From contig JBBRBB010000048.1 in NCBI GenBank assembly GCA_038206235.1, forward strand, positions 1-15,306: DNA of 15,306 bases, read 5' to 3'. This document shows positions 1-8,063 of the stretch, in pieces. This DNA is from JBBRBB01 sp038206235 (lineage in GTDB: Bacteria > Bacteroidota > Bacteroidia > Chitinophagales > Chitinophagaceae). The notes below the pieces were generated by a model. That model had not been told where the DNA came from, did no database searches, and was given only the letters and a program-made list of their open reading frames with translations. Made by a program: the position numbers and the translations under genes. Within the stretch, counting starts at the first letter, position 1. The number at the start of each line of letters is the position of its first letter.

Positions 1-22
1 TTTTTTAGCCATTTAGCTTACC

Positions 23-68
23 AAAAAAAGTAAGGGTTGAACAAACAAATTTGCGCAACCCCTTTTTT
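23..68. terminator. Bidirectional intrinsic terminator
   Basis: GGGTTG (34-39) pairs with CAACCC (56-61). An inner stem CAAA (42-45) / TTTG (50-53) closes over a 4-nt loop. On the plus strand the stem is followed by six T (63-68). On the minus strand it is followed by TTAC and then seven T (29-23). It can therefore end both the minus-strand transcript coming from the rny side and any plus-strand gene to the left of the window. Confidence 0.7.
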
Positions 69-187
69 CGTATAAGCATCAACCTTATTGCTGACAAGTT
101 GGTCTCCACCAGAGCTTGGTTCCTCTTCGGGTTGACAGTGCATTTTACAAACTAAAACTCAATTAACTACCAACTATTTTTCAGTAC
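25..187 (-). ncRNA. Candidate structured small RNA downstream of rny
   Basis: This noncoding stretch on the minus strand lies between the rny stop and a terminator. It folds as a rod. The outer stem is 146-150 with 70-74 (one bulge) plus TGC 139-141 with GCA 76-78. The middle stem GGTTGA 130-135 pairs with TCAACC 79-84. Next is an asymmetric internal loop of about 10 nt per side (85-94 and 119-129). The apical stems CAAG/CTTG (95-98, 115-118) and TGGT/ACCA (100-103, 108-111) close over CTCC. Promoter-like boxes lie just upstream and the terminator just downstream, so it could be a stand-alone transcript of about 160 nt. A rod with a central bubble, near zapA and rny, invites comparison with 6S RNA, but I do not recognise a 6S sequence signature. 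A long 3' UTR hairpin of rny is the alternative. Confidence 0.4.
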
Positions 188-192
188 ATTAC

Positions 193-220
193 CAAATTAT
201 GAACTTAACTCTTAAACAAA
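193..220 (-). promoter_or_regulatory. Candidate promoter for the small RNA
   Basis: Read on the minus strand, TTTG (220-217) is followed after 17 nt by TAATTTG (199-193). This is close to the Bacteroidota sigma-A pattern TTTG-N19-TAnnTTTG, though the spacing and the -7 box are each slightly off. Transcription would start near 185, just after the rny stop codon. Confidence 0.35.
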
Positions 221-252
221 GGGCCGGTATTTAAAAATCTAAAACCTGAAAT

Positions 253-1818
253 CTATCTTGCTAAATTCACTGCACGCTTTTCACGTATCACTGTTACTTT
301 TATTTGCCCCGGATAGGTCATTTCATTCTGTATTTTTTGAGCTATTTCAAAACTTAGCTTATCGCTGTCTGCATCAGTAACCTTATCTGCCTCTACAATA
401 ACCCTTAGCTCACGGCCTGCCTGTATAGCATACGCTTTTTCAACCCCCGGATAAGATACGGCTAAGTTTTCGAGATCTTTAATTCTCTGCAAGTATTGCT
501 GCATTATTTCACGCCGGGCACCGGGGCGGGCTCCGCTAATGGCATCGCAAGCCTGCACAATGGGAGAAATAACATATTGCATTTCAATTTCATCATGGTG
601 TGCGGCAATTGCATTGACCACAGCCGGGTTTTCGCCATATTTCTCTGCCAGCTTTCCGCCAAGCAATGCATGGCTTAATTCGGTTTCTTCATCTGGCACT
701 TTTCCAATATCGTGCAGCAGGCCAGCTCTTTTTGCCAGCTTCGGACTAAGCCCCAGTTCTGAAGCCATAATAGCACAGAGATTAGCAACTTCACGACTAT
801 GCATTAAAAGGTTTTGGCCATAAGAAGAGCGGAAGCGCATCTTTCCCACAATTCTTACGAGTTCTTTATGCAAACCATGAATACCCAATTCAGTAACTGT
901 GCGTTCACCCACTTCTATTATTTGCTCTTCTAATTGCTTGCGGGTTTTCTCAACCACTTCTTCTATACGTGCCGGATGAATACGCCCGTCAGCAACCAAA
1001 CGCTGCAAGCTTAAGCGGGCAATTTCGCGGCGAAGCGGATCGAAAGAGGAAAGAATAATGGCTTCAGGGGTATCATCTACAATAAGATCAACGCCGGTGG
1101 AAGCTTCGATGGCACGAATGTTTCTTCCTTCGCGGCCAATTATCTGACCCTTAATTTCATCACTCTCCAAATTGAAAACGGTAACCGTGTTTTCAATGGT
1201 TTGTTCGGCTGCTGTTCGCTGAATAGATTGTATAATAATTTTGCGTGCTTCTTTATTAGCCTTTTGACGACTCTCTTCAATAATTTCTTGCTGCAAGGTA
1301 AGCGCCTGTGTCTGGGCTTCATGTTTAAGACTTTCAATAAGTTGAGCCGTAGCTTCTTCAGCCGAAAGGGCAGCTATTTTTTCAAGTCGGCGAATATGTT
1401 CTTCCTGATGCTTTTCAAGCTCATTGCGCTTTTGGGTAACAACTTCTATCTGGCGGGTGAGATTTTCTTTTATGACTTCGTTTTCCTTAACCTGTCTTTC
1501 CAATGAAGCTTCTTTTTGGTTTATGCTGATTTCTTTTTGTCTGATTCTGCTTTCGGTATCTCCAACTTTTTTATTAATCTCAAATACTTTTTTATCGTGC
1601 TCGGCCTTTAATTGAACAAATTTTTCTTTTGCTTCTAAAATTTTCTCCTTTTTAATTGTTTCAGATTTTAGTTCTGTGGCTTCCATTATTTGTAAAGCCT
1701 GTGCTTCAGCTTCTTCGATTTTCTTTTTAGTACTTTTTGCAAAGATCAATTTGCCCGCAACTATCCCGATTATAAGAGCTGCCCCGCTGCAAATCAGTAA
1801 TATAATTGTTTCATCCAT
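253..1818 (-). CDS. rny: Ribonuclease Y
   Basis: This is a membrane-anchored endoribonuclease that starts mRNA decay. The 521-aa protein has the full family layout. Residues 4-27 form an N-terminal transmembrane helix, followed by a long charged coiled coil (about 30-200). A KH RNA-binding domain carries the GREGRN loop at 228-233. The HD phosphohydrolase domain has H340 in LLMHSREVAN and the metal-binding pair H369-D370 in LLHDIGK. The length matches the family (about 510-525 aa). The ATG is followed directly by the membrane helix, so the start is secure. The coiled-coil and anchor region place it on the cytoplasmic face of the inner membrane. It lies in the same orientation as zapA but is separated from it by an oppositely oriented lipoprotein gene, so it probably has its own promoter in 1819-2000. 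Confidence 0.97.
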   Translation of the reverse strand: MDETIILLICSGAALIIGIVAGKLIFAKSTKKKIEEAEAQALQIMEATELKSETIKKEKILEAKEKFVQLKAEHDKKVFEINKKVGDTESRIRQKEISINQKEASLERQVKENEVIKENLTRQIEVVTQKRNELEKHQEEHIRRLEKIAALSAEEATAQLIESLKHEAQTQALTLQQEIIEESRQKANKEARKIIIQSIQRTAAEQTIENTVTVFNLESDEIKGQIIGREGRNIRAIEASTGVDLIVDDTPEAIILSSFDPLRREIARLSLQRLVADGRIHPARIEEVVEKTRKQLEEQIIEVGERTVTELGIHGLHKELVRIVGKMRFRSSYGQNLLMHSREVANLCAIMASELGLSPKLAKRAGLLHDIGKVPDEETELSHALLGGKLAEKYGENPAVVNAIAAHHDEIEMQYVISPIVQACDAISGARPGARREIMQQYLQRIKDLENLAVSYPGVEKAYAIQAGRELRVIVEADKVTDADSDKLSFEIAQKIQNEMTYPGQIKVTVIREKRAVNLAR

Positions 1819-2162
1819 GCTTTATGTTTTAGATAATTTCAAGTAATATAATATATAGGTTGCCGGAAATGAGGAATGAGATGGCAATTTGCGAAGATAC
1901 ATAAAGCGAATGTGAAATATTTTAAGGGTTTTTACATCTTAAAATGAGAGCTTAGGTTCTAATTTTTGGAATATTCCTAAACAGTATAAAAATTGATTGG
2001 TTGAAAATCAATTATTTAGTTCTATTTTTTGGTATGGCATCAGCTTTGAAAATCATAGCTTATCCGTTTTTAAAATCCCGTTTTTAATCCCTCCCTCTGA
2101 AATCTGGCTTTATTAAATTTAAATGCATTAATTAGATTAATGCATTTTAAAATTCAATTTTT
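1819..2162. other. Intergenic region between rny and the lipoprotein gene
   Basis: This 344-bp AT-rich gap should hold divergent promoters. It contains a perfect 8-bp inverted repeat AATTGATT/AATCAATT (1991-1998, 2006-2013, 7-nt loop), followed on the minus strand by TTT, a weak terminator candidate. A TTG (2001-2003) stands 19 nt before TATTTTTTG (2023-2031), a possible plus-strand promoter. The strongest palindrome, at 2121-2147, is listed separately. I see no RNA gene here. Confidence 0.4.
2121..2147. promoter_or_regulatory. Perfect 12-bp palindrome upstream of lipoprotein gene
   Basis: AAATGCATTAAT (2121-2132) and ATTAATGCATTT (2136-2147) are perfect inverted arms around TAG. The last base is 15 nt before the lipoprotein ATG. 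It could be a dimeric repressor operator or a hairpin in the 5' leader. There is no following T-run, so a terminator is unlikely. Confidence 0.4.
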
Positions 2163-2570
2163 ATGAAAAGTTTTTTTGCACTTTTACTAACTGCTTTTTC
2201 TTTTACTTCATGCACCAAAACTGCTATTTCTCACGAGAATAGCAAGCCTGCAGCCTCCATTTTTTATAAGGATGCAAACGTTGAGGTGACTTATATGAAC
2301 GTGATTCAATCGGGACCTGAAAGCGTAGAGATAAACTTTTCTACCTTGTATGAAAAAGATATTCAGAAAATAGAATTAATGAGCGGGGTTGATGCATCCA
2401 AATTTTGCAGTATATATGTTATTGATGTAACAAATAATTCTGAAAGCCTCAAAAACTATCACATAGAAGATCATAATATAAAGGGAAACACTATGTATTA
2501 TATGTTCCGGTTCACTTATTCTAATGGTGATTGGAGCTATTCAAATTATACTTTAATAAATCTTCAGTAA
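2163..2570 (+). CDS. Small hypothetical lipoprotein
   Basis: I do not recognise a family for this 135-aa protein. It starts with a lipoprotein signal: MKSF, a hydrophobic stretch (residues 4-14), then FTSC with the candidate lipid-modified Cys at 17. The mature part is rich in beta-type residues (VEVTYMNV, VEINFSTLY, MYYMFRFTYSNGDWSYSNYT). This fits a single small beta-sandwich domain with a solvent-exposed or ligand-facing aromatic C-terminus, but the fold is an inference. A second Cys lies near residue 82. The gene lies between zapA and rny but on the opposite strand and ends 28 bp from the zapA stop (convergent), so it belongs to neither operon. It may be a lineage-specific insertion. The upstream palindrome suggests its own regulation. 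The signal peptide is the only firm evidence that the gene is real. Confidence 0.7.
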   Translation: MKSFFALLLTAFSFTSCTKTAISHENSKPAASIFYKDANVEVTYMNVIQSGPESVEINFSTLYEKDIQKIELMSGVDASKFCSIYVIDVTNNSESLKNYHIEDHNIKGNTMYYMFRFTYSNGDWSYSNYTLINLQ

Positions 2571-2598
2571 GAATATTTTTAATCCGTACTTTTTTATT

Positions 2599-2895
2599 TT
2601 ATTGTTTTTTGTCTTCAATTTCTTTTTCAATCAGGTTTTTTAAAGACAGTATTTTTTCCGATACTGTCTTTAATTGTTCGTCCTGTACATTAATTTTTTG
2701 TTCCGTTGAAAACCAAAGTAAAACCATGGCTATATAATCCTGCATGTCTTTGCCTGCAAAATTGGCTTTAAACTCCACAATTTTTTTATTGATAATCTTT
2801 ACCGTATTTCTTAATTGCTCCTCATCTTCCGAAGATACTTTTAAACGATACGTTCTGTCGCCAATAATTACGTTTACCGATATAAGTTCGTCCAT
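2599..2895 (-). CDS. zapA: Cell division protein ZapA
   Basis: ZapA binds and bundles FtsZ filaments at the division ring. I choose the ATG at 2895, giving 98 aa that begin MDELISVNV. That start lies 2 nt after the stop of the upstream coiled-coil gene, the usual layout of translationally coupled genes. A longer frame from 2922 would add nine residues and overlap that gene. Residues 1-45 form the ZapA globular head (ISVNVIIGDRTYRLKV, then SEDEEQLRNTVKIINKKI). A long C-terminal helix for dimer and tetramer coiled coils includes the typical DYIAMVLLWFSTEQ stretch. Third in the pheT / coiled-coil / zapA operon. The codons near the 3' end contain a perfect 13-bp inverted repeat (2640-2673). Confidence 0.92.
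   Translation of the reverse strand: MDELISVNVIIGDRTYRLKVSSEDEEQLRNTVKIINKKIVEFKANFAGKDMQDYIAMVLLWFSTEQKINVQDEQLKTVSEKILSLKNLIEKEIEDKKQ
2640..2673. repeat. Perfect 13-bp inverted repeat inside zapA
   Basis: TTAAAGACAGTAT (2640-2652) is fully complementary to ATACTGTCTTTAA (2661-2673), with an 8-nt loop. It encodes the LKTVSEKILSLK part of the ZapA C-terminal helix. The mRNA would form a stable hairpin about 40 nt before the stop. It may serve as an RNA stability element or simply reflect the helix-coding sequence. Confidence 0.6.
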
Positions 2896-2897
2896 GT

Positions 2898-3185
2898 TTA
2901 TAAATTTAGCGCTGCTATACATTTTTCAATATCAGAAAGGTAAGCGTTAATTCTTTTTTGAAGATATTGCTTGTCTGCATCTGCAAAAGAAGCAAGACCT
3001 AAGCGGCTTGCCTCAAGCTTTTGGTGCAGTTGCTCCATACTTTCATTTTTGTTTAATAAAAGCAAATCTTTTGCTTTTATTTCTTCTTTAAGTACAGCAT
3101 TCTCTTTTTGCAAGCGCTGATACTGCTTTAGCAAAGTTTGAATTGCCTGCTGAAGTTCTTTTAATTGCGTATTTAATTCGGCCAT
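2898..3185 (-). CDS. Small coiled-coil protein upstream of ZapA (ZapB-like position)
   Basis: This 95-aa protein is dominated by a predicted coiled coil. Residues 1-62 follow heptad-like spacing (LKELQQAIQTLLKQYQRL, then VLKEEIKAKDLLLL). A shorter second helical part, about 65-95, ends at IEKCIAALNL. It has no signal peptide, membrane segment or catalytic motif. It lies 39 nt after pheT and 2 nt before zapA, so all three are probably co-transcribed and the last two translationally coupled. From its position, size and helical nature I infer a division-ring accessory factor analogous to ZapB. Homology to ZapB itself is not visible, so the function is a hypothesis. Confidence 0.8.
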   Translation of the reverse strand: MAELNTQLKELQQAIQTLLKQYQRLQKENAVLKEEIKAKDLLLLNKNESMEQLHQKLEASRLGLASFADADKQYLQKRINAYLSDIEKCIAALNL

Positions 3186-3224
3186 ACAATTGCTAATCTT
3201 TTTTTTATAACAAGCTAATCTTAT

Positions 3225-5669
3225 TTATTTTCTTATTTCTGCCTGCAACTGCAAATGCAGCTCTTCAAAAATTTTTTGCATAATTGTGTCTGTTTCTTTG
3301 TCAGTTAATGTTTTGCTCTCATGCTGCAAGGTAAAATTAATGGTTATTGATTTTTGATTCGCCCCAAATTTTTTACTTTCGAAAACGTCAAACAATCTTG
3401 TGTTTTGTAAAACCGGGAGATGCATATTTTTTATTGTTGCATTTACCTGACTGAAGGGAATATTTTTATCAACAACAATCGCAAGATCTCTTTGCACAGA
3501 AGGGAATTTTGGTATTTCTCTAAAAAGGGTTTTCTGTTTTTCTGCAATATTCTGCAAGCTGTTCAATTTTAAATCTGCGAAGTAAATCGGTTGTTTTATA
3601 TCAAACATCTTCAAATATTTGGTATTCACTTCTAATAAAAATCCTAATATTTCATCGTTGTATTTTAAATTGTATTGGATGCCGAAATCTGTGAGAGCAG
3701 CTTTATCAAAATTAATTTCATTCAAACCACAAAAAGATAATAGTGTTTCAAAAATTCCTTTCGCTTTATAAAAATCAAGTGGCTTTCCTTTTTCACGCCA
3801 CGAGTCTTCACGGGTATTTCCTGTTGTATAAAAACTCAAATGGTCTTCTTCAAAATAATTTCCTTTTTTTTCAGATAAATAAATTTTACCAAATTCAAAA
3901 AAGTACAGGTTATTGTTTTTGCGATGAAGGTTATAAGCAATAGTTTCCAATGCTGTTGGAAGCATAGACGGCTTCAATATATCAAGCTCTGAACTAAGGC
4001 TGTTAATTAATTTCACAACAGGTTTCAATTGTGCTTCACTGAAATATTTACTATTGGTAATTGAATTGGTTACTATTTCGCTAAAACCAATAGCGGTAAG
4101 AAATGTGGAAAGTTTTTCAATCAATTTTTCTTTTACTGCATTTTCATCAGGCGAAGGAGTGATTGTAATGGAAGTGGGTATAGCAATATTATCGAGCCCA
4201 TCAATTCTTACAATTTCTTCAACTACATCAGCAGCAATTGCTATATCCGGTTTATTATAAGGAACTGCTACTAATAATTCATGAGCATTTCCCTGCAATA
4301 TTTCAAAATCCAGGCTTTGAAGTATTTGTTTTACCACATCAGGAGAATACTCTTTTCCGCTAAGTTTTTTCAGATAGCTATATTTTAATGAAACTTTTTG
4401 TTTATCCTGAATAGCTGGGTCAACATTGGTTATGTCTCCTGCAATTTCTACCTCTGCAATTTCCTTAATCAACAAGGCTGCCCGCTTTAATACTTCTGAT
4501 TGCTGTGAAATATCAACGCCTTTCTCAAAACGAATTGCAGCTTCAGTTCTTAGTTCATGATAAAACGATGTGCTGCGAATATTTACCGGATTAAACCAAG
4601 CGCTTTCTAAAAATATATTTTTTGTGTTTTCGGTAACTCCGCTTTTAATTCCGCCAAATACACCTGCAATACACATAGGTTCGGTTTCATTACAAATCAT
4701 TAAATCATCGTGTCGTAATTTTCTAAGTTTTCCATCTAACCCGGTAAATGGAGTGCCTTCAGGTAAATTTTTTACAATCACATGTTTTCCCTCAATTGCA
4801 TCTGCATCGAATGCATGCAAAGGCTGTCCTGTTTCATGAAGAATATAATTCGTTGCATCTACAATATTATTTATTGGCTTTTGGCCAATAGCTTTTAACC
4901 TGTTCTGCAGCCATAGAGGAGAAGATGCAACCGAAACATTTATTAAAGTAAGACCTGCATATCTTTTGCAGGCAGCCGTATTTTCAATTGTTATTTTTAC
5001 AGGATATTTTTTATTATCAAAAGTAAAATTGAAATGAAATGGAAGTCTGGGCTTTATTATTTTTTTTTCGTGATGTGTGAAGAAAGCGCATAAATCTTTT
5101 GCTACTCCAATATGGCTCATTGCATCCATACGGTTCGGGGTTAATCCAATTTCAAATATCCAGTCAGTATAAGGTTTCAAATATTCGGCGGCGGCTGTAC
5201 CCACATTCACTTCCACAGGTAATATTATAATTCCGTCATGCTTTTCACTTAAGCCTATTTCATTTTCTGCGCAAATCATCCCTTCACTTTCAATGCCCCG
5301 TATTTTCACTGCATTCATTGTTATTGGCTCCTTGCCAGCAGGATGAATGGTTGTTCCCGGTGTAGCAACAATTACTTTTTTTTTCTCCGCAACATTGGGA
5401 GCGCCACATACAATTTGCAGAAATTCTTTTTTCCCAACATCAACTTTCGTTACTGTAAGCTTATCTGCATTCGGATGCGGGTTACATTCTATTACTTCAC
5501 CAATAACCAAGCCCTGCAAGCCTCCCGGGATACTTTCATATTTTTCAAGGCTCTCAACTTCTAACCCTATGGACGTTAATATTGCAGAAAGATTTTCGGC
5601 CTTTATTTTTTCTGCCGGTAATTCATCAACGGGTAAATAATCGCATAACCAGTTATAAGATATTTTCAT
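3225..5669 (-). CDS. pheT: Phenylalanyl-tRNA synthetase beta subunit
   Basis: This is the beta subunit of the (alpha-beta)2 enzyme that attaches phenylalanine to tRNA-Phe in the cytoplasm. The 814-aa length fits bacterial PheT (about 790-820). In order: an N-terminal B1 segment (MKISYNWLCDYLP); an EMAP/OB tRNA-binding fold at about 45-150 (GLVIGEVIECNPHPNADKL, IVCGAPN, GIESEGMICAENE); the B3/B4 editing module at about 215-395 (GLTPNRMDAMSHIGVA precedes it, then the NIVDATNYIL and FDADAI motifs); B5 at about 410-480; the inactive catalytic-like core at about 490-700; and a C-terminal anticodon-binding FDX-ACB domain from about 715 (KFPSVQRDLAIVVD). The catalytic partner pheS is not in the window. 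First gene of the operon leading to zapA. Confidence 0.98.
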   Translation of the reverse strand: MKISYNWLCDYLPVDELPAEKIKAENLSAILTSIGLEVESLEKYESIPGGLQGLVIGEVIECNPHPNADKLTVTKVDVGKKEFLQIVCGAPNVAEKKKVIVATPGTTIHPAGKEPITMNAVKIRGIESEGMICAENEIGLSEKHDGIIILPVEVNVGTAAAEYLKPYTDWIFEIGLTPNRMDAMSHIGVAKDLCAFFTHHEKKIIKPRLPFHFNFTFDNKKYPVKITIENTAACKRYAGLTLINVSVASSPLWLQNRLKAIGQKPINNIVDATNYILHETGQPLHAFDADAIEGKHVIVKNLPEGTPFTGLDGKLRKLRHDDLMICNETEPMCIAGVFGGIKSGVTENTKNIFLESAWFNPVNIRSTSFYHELRTEAAIRFEKGVDISQQSEVLKRAALLIKEIAEVEIAGDITNVDPAIQDKQKVSLKYSYLKKLSGKEYSPDVVKQILQSLDFEILQGNAHELLVAVPYNKPDIAIAADVVEEIVRIDGLDNIAIPTSITITPSPDENAVKEKLIEKLSTFLTAIGFSEIVTNSITNSKYFSEAQLKPVVKLINSLSSELDILKPSMLPTALETIAYNLHRKNNNLYFFEFGKIYLSEKKGNYFEEDHLSFYTTGNTREDSWREKGKPLDFYKAKGIFETLLSFCGLNEINFDKAALTDFGIQYNLKYNDEILGFLLEVNTKYLKMFDIKQPIYFADLKLNSLQNIAEKQKTLFREIPKFPSVQRDLAIVVDKNIPFSQVNATIKNMHLPVLQNTRLFDVFESKKFGANQKSITINFTLQHESKTLTDKETDTIMQKIFEELHLQLQAEIRK

Positions 5670-5692
5670 TTATTATTTCTGTTTCGCTTATG

Positions 5693-5719
5693 CAAATATA
5701 ACCGAACCTCATCAGTCAA
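5693..5719 (-). promoter_or_regulatory. Promoter of the pheT operon
   Basis: Read on the minus strand, TATATTTG (5700-5693) is a perfect match to the Bacteroidota -7 element TAnnTTTG. It lies about 24 nt before the pheT ATG. TTG (5719-5717) stands 16 nt upstream, a short spacing for the -33 box. A short 5' leader of about 17 nt would result. Confidence 0.5.
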
Positions 5720-5936
5720 TCTATATCCTGCAAAAACCGGATGCTCGCATTCACCTTGTAAATTCTTTTGTCTGGTTTTAAAAAATACATACACAAAAAG
5801 ATGTTTACAAGAAAATATTTCATAACAAATCTTTATACACAAATGCAGAGAGATTTTTTTAAATTGTGCAAAACTGATAAGAGCTTTTGTTGAAAACTTG
5901 TGCAGCAATTTTTAATAAATATAGTGGTGTAAATTA

Positions 5937-5968
5937 TTGCTAAAGCAAACTTTCTAAATTTATATTCG
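5937..5968 (+). promoter_or_regulatory. Candidate dnaB promoter
   Basis: TTG (5937-5939) is followed after 21 nt by TATATTCG (5961-5968). This differs by one base from the TAnnTTTG -7 consensus of Bacteroidota. Transcription would start near 5975, leaving a leader of about 80 nt before the ATG at 6054. Confidence 0.45.
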
Positions 5969-6053
5969 CCCTCTTGTCGCAAAAAATTTTAATAAGGTTC
6001 AGGCATGTTTGGTAAGTAAAAATAATAACCCCTCAAAGCAAGCAACCATTATA

Positions 6054-7634
6054 ATGGAAATTATAAATCGCAACAGAGACATAAAGAACAGAAGAAAATC
6101 TTCTATTGACCTTAGTACAATGGTTTATGGCAAAGTGCCTCCGCAAGCCAGGGAATTGGAAGAGGCCGTTCTCGGCGCCATCATGCTTGAAAAAAGTGCA
6201 TTTGATACTGTAATAGAGATATTACGACCGGAATGTTTTTATACAGATGCGCATCAGCATATTTTCAAAGCATTTGAAAGTCTTGCACAAAAAAGCATGC
6301 CCATTGATATGCTTACGGTAGTTGAAGAATTAAAATTCAAAGAACAATTAGATAATATTGGCGGACCTTATTATGTTACCAAGCTCACCAATGCGGTAGT
6401 TTCTGCTGCAAATATTGAAGCCCATGCAAGAATAATTCTTCAAAAATTTATTCAAAGAGAACTCATACGCATAAGCGGAGAAATTATTGGTGATGCGTAT
6501 GAAGATAGTACAGATGTTTTTGATTTGCTTGATGAGAGCGAAACAAAAATGTTTAATATTACAAACAACTATCTCAAAAAAAATTATGATGATATAGCGA
6601 ATGTGCTCGCCAAAGCAATAAACCGTATTGATGAGCTGCGCACTAAACCAGATAGCATTTCAGGAGTGCCCAGCGGTTTCGCAAGTTTAGACAGGGTAAC
6701 GTATGGCTGGCAACCCACCGACCTTATTATTATTGCTGCACGCCCATCTGTAGGTAAAACAGCGCTGGCATTAAATCTTGCACGTAATGCAGCATTGAAT
6801 CATTTTAAAAATACTCCCGTTGCAATTTTTTCATTAGAAATGAGCGCTTCACAATTAGTGCAGCGTTTACTTTCTGCTCAAAGTGAAATCCCTCTTGAAA
6901 AAATTGCCCGCGGTAAATTAGAAGAACATGAATACCAGCAATTGCATACAAAAGGGATTAAAGAATTAGAAAAGGCCCCAATATTTATTGATGATACAGC
7001 CGCGCTGAATATTTTTGAATTCCGTGCAAAAGCCAGGAGGCTTGTAAATAAACATAATGTAGGGCTGATAATAATTGATTACATGCAATTAATGAGCGGC
7101 ATTGGAGAGCGCAACAGCAACCGTGAACAGGAAATAAGCAATATTTCACGCAACCTGAAAGCGCTTGCCAAGGAATTAAATATTCCAATCATTGCATTAA
7201 GCCAGTTGAGCCGCGCTGTTGAAACAAGAAAAGAAAGCAAGATGCCGCAGTTAAGTGACTTACGCGAATCTGGCGCCATTGAGCAGGATGCAGACATGGT
7301 AATCTTTATTTATCGCCCCGAATATTATGAAACGCTAACAAATGAAATGGGTGAAAGCACCCGCGGTGAAACACATATAAAAATTGCAAAGCATCGTAAT
7401 GGCTCTCTCGAAAATTTCAAGCTCCGCGCCTTACTTCATATTCAAAAATTTGTAGAATGGGATGATGATAATGGAACTAAGGGAATGTCGGGAAATAACT
7501 GGAAACCGGTGGGGCCTTCTCCTGTGCCCGGCAATAGTGATTCAGATCGTGGTCGCCTCTTTATTCAAAAAGGAAGCCGGATGAACAGTGGTGAATTTGA
7601 TGAGGGATTTGAAGAAACCGATAATAATTTTTAA
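6054..7634 (+). CDS. dnaB: Replicative DNA helicase DnaB
   Basis: This hexameric ATP-driven helicase unwinds DNA at the replication fork and recruits primase. From the ATG at 6054 the protein is 526 aa. The frame stays open to a TTG at 6009, but an ATG in the same frame is the simpler start. The N-terminal helical domain (about 25-135, PPQARELEEAVLGAIML) binds primase. A linker leads to the RecA-like motor: Walker A ARPSVGKT (229-236), catalytic glutamate in FSLEMS (262), Walker B LIIIDYMQL (338-346), the sensor ALSQLSRAVE, and the arginine-finger region LRESGAIEQDADMVIFIYRPEYY. The C-terminal tail after about 475 is low-complexity and acidic, common in this phylum. No intein or group I intron interrupts the motor. 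The gene stands alone. Confidence 0.97.
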   Translation: MEIINRNRDIKNRRKSSIDLSTMVYGKVPPQARELEEAVLGAIMLEKSAFDTVIEILRPECFYTDAHQHIFKAFESLAQKSMPIDMLTVVEELKFKEQLDNIGGPYYVTKLTNAVVSAANIEAHARIILQKFIQRELIRISGEIIGDAYEDSTDVFDLLDESETKMFNITNNYLKKNYDDIANVLAKAINRIDELRTKPDSISGVPSGFASLDRVTYGWQPTDLIIIAARPSVGKTALALNLARNAALNHFKNTPVAIFSLEMSASQLVQRLLSAQSEIPLEKIARGKLEEHEYQQLHTKGIKELEKAPIFIDDTAALNIFEFRAKARRLVNKHNVGLIIIDYMQLMSGIGERNSNREQEISNISRNLKALAKELNIPIIALSQLSRAVETRKESKMPQLSDLRESGAIEQDADMVIFIYRPEYYETLTNEMGESTRGETHIKIAKHRNGSLENFKLRALLHIQKFVEWDDDNGTKGMSGNNWKPVGPSPVPGNSDSDRGRLFIQKGSRMNSGEFDEGFEETDNNF

Positions 7635-8063
7635 ACCTTACTGTTGAAAGTTTGTAAAATTTATTTATGATTTGTTGAAATCATAAAAACCAACCTGCAT
7701 AAAAAATTGATGCAAAGAAGATATGCTAAATATCTTTTGCTCTGAGAAGGAAACAAGCTAAGTAAAACACAAACACAAACTGCTGAAACTTTTTTATTAA
7801 AAGTTCAGACGGCATTTCAATAATAGCTATCAACCCATTTGAAAAACATTTCTGAAAAAAAATTTCTAATCAAACCACAAGTTTTATAATCTCATCTATA
7901 ATAATTTCATCGTATAGCCAGCAAAATGCTCTAAAACTTTTGAACGACAACGAAGACCCTGTCCTCCTTTTTTGCATCCCTTCATAAAAAATGAATTTTT
8001 GATTGTTGAGAAATTCCTACATTCACACCATCACTTCTTTACTTATTAATATTCACTTGCTGT
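7635..8063. other. 429-bp intergenic region between dnaB and the GMC gene
   Basis: No gene is supported here. A perfect 10-bp inverted repeat TTTATGATTT/AAATCATAAA (7664-7673, 7678-7687, loop GTTG) may end dnaB transcription, although no T-run follows it. A second hairpin AACTTTT/AAAAGTT (7787-7793, 7800-7806) is weaker. TTTG at 7998-8001 with TACATTCA at 8018-8025 is a poor promoter candidate for the GMC gene. The rest is AT-rich without visible structure. Confidence 0.4.
7664..7687. terminator. Possible dnaB terminator hairpin
   Basis: Perfect 10-bp arms with a GTTG loop, 30 nt after the dnaB stop. The stem is AT-rich and lacks a following T-run, so it may be only a 3' end-protecting hairpin. 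Confidence 0.3.

Larger units (their letters stand above)
5670..6053. other. Divergent promoter region between pheT and dnaB
   Basis: This gap of about 380 bp separates the divergent pheT and dnaB genes. Apart from the two promoters it is plain AT-rich DNA. An open frame on the minus strand (5666-5908) overlaps the pheT start and has no coding-like composition, so I take it as noncoding. I see no RNA gene and no strong palindrome. Confidence 0.5.

Noticed and set aside
2896..2922. Upstream ATG for zapA adding nine residues
   Set aside because: It would overlap the preceding gene, and the added residues are antecedent to the conserved ZapA start; the ATG at 2895 gives a 2-nt gap typical of coupling.
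5666..5908. 80-aa open frame on the minus strand upstream of pheT
   Set aside because: It overlaps the pheT start and its promoter, has no recognisable motif and shows no coding-like composition.
6009..6053. TTG start for dnaB adding 15 residues
   Set aside because: An in-frame ATG at 6054 precedes the conserved domain, and the added residues match nothing known; the TTG start cannot be excluded.
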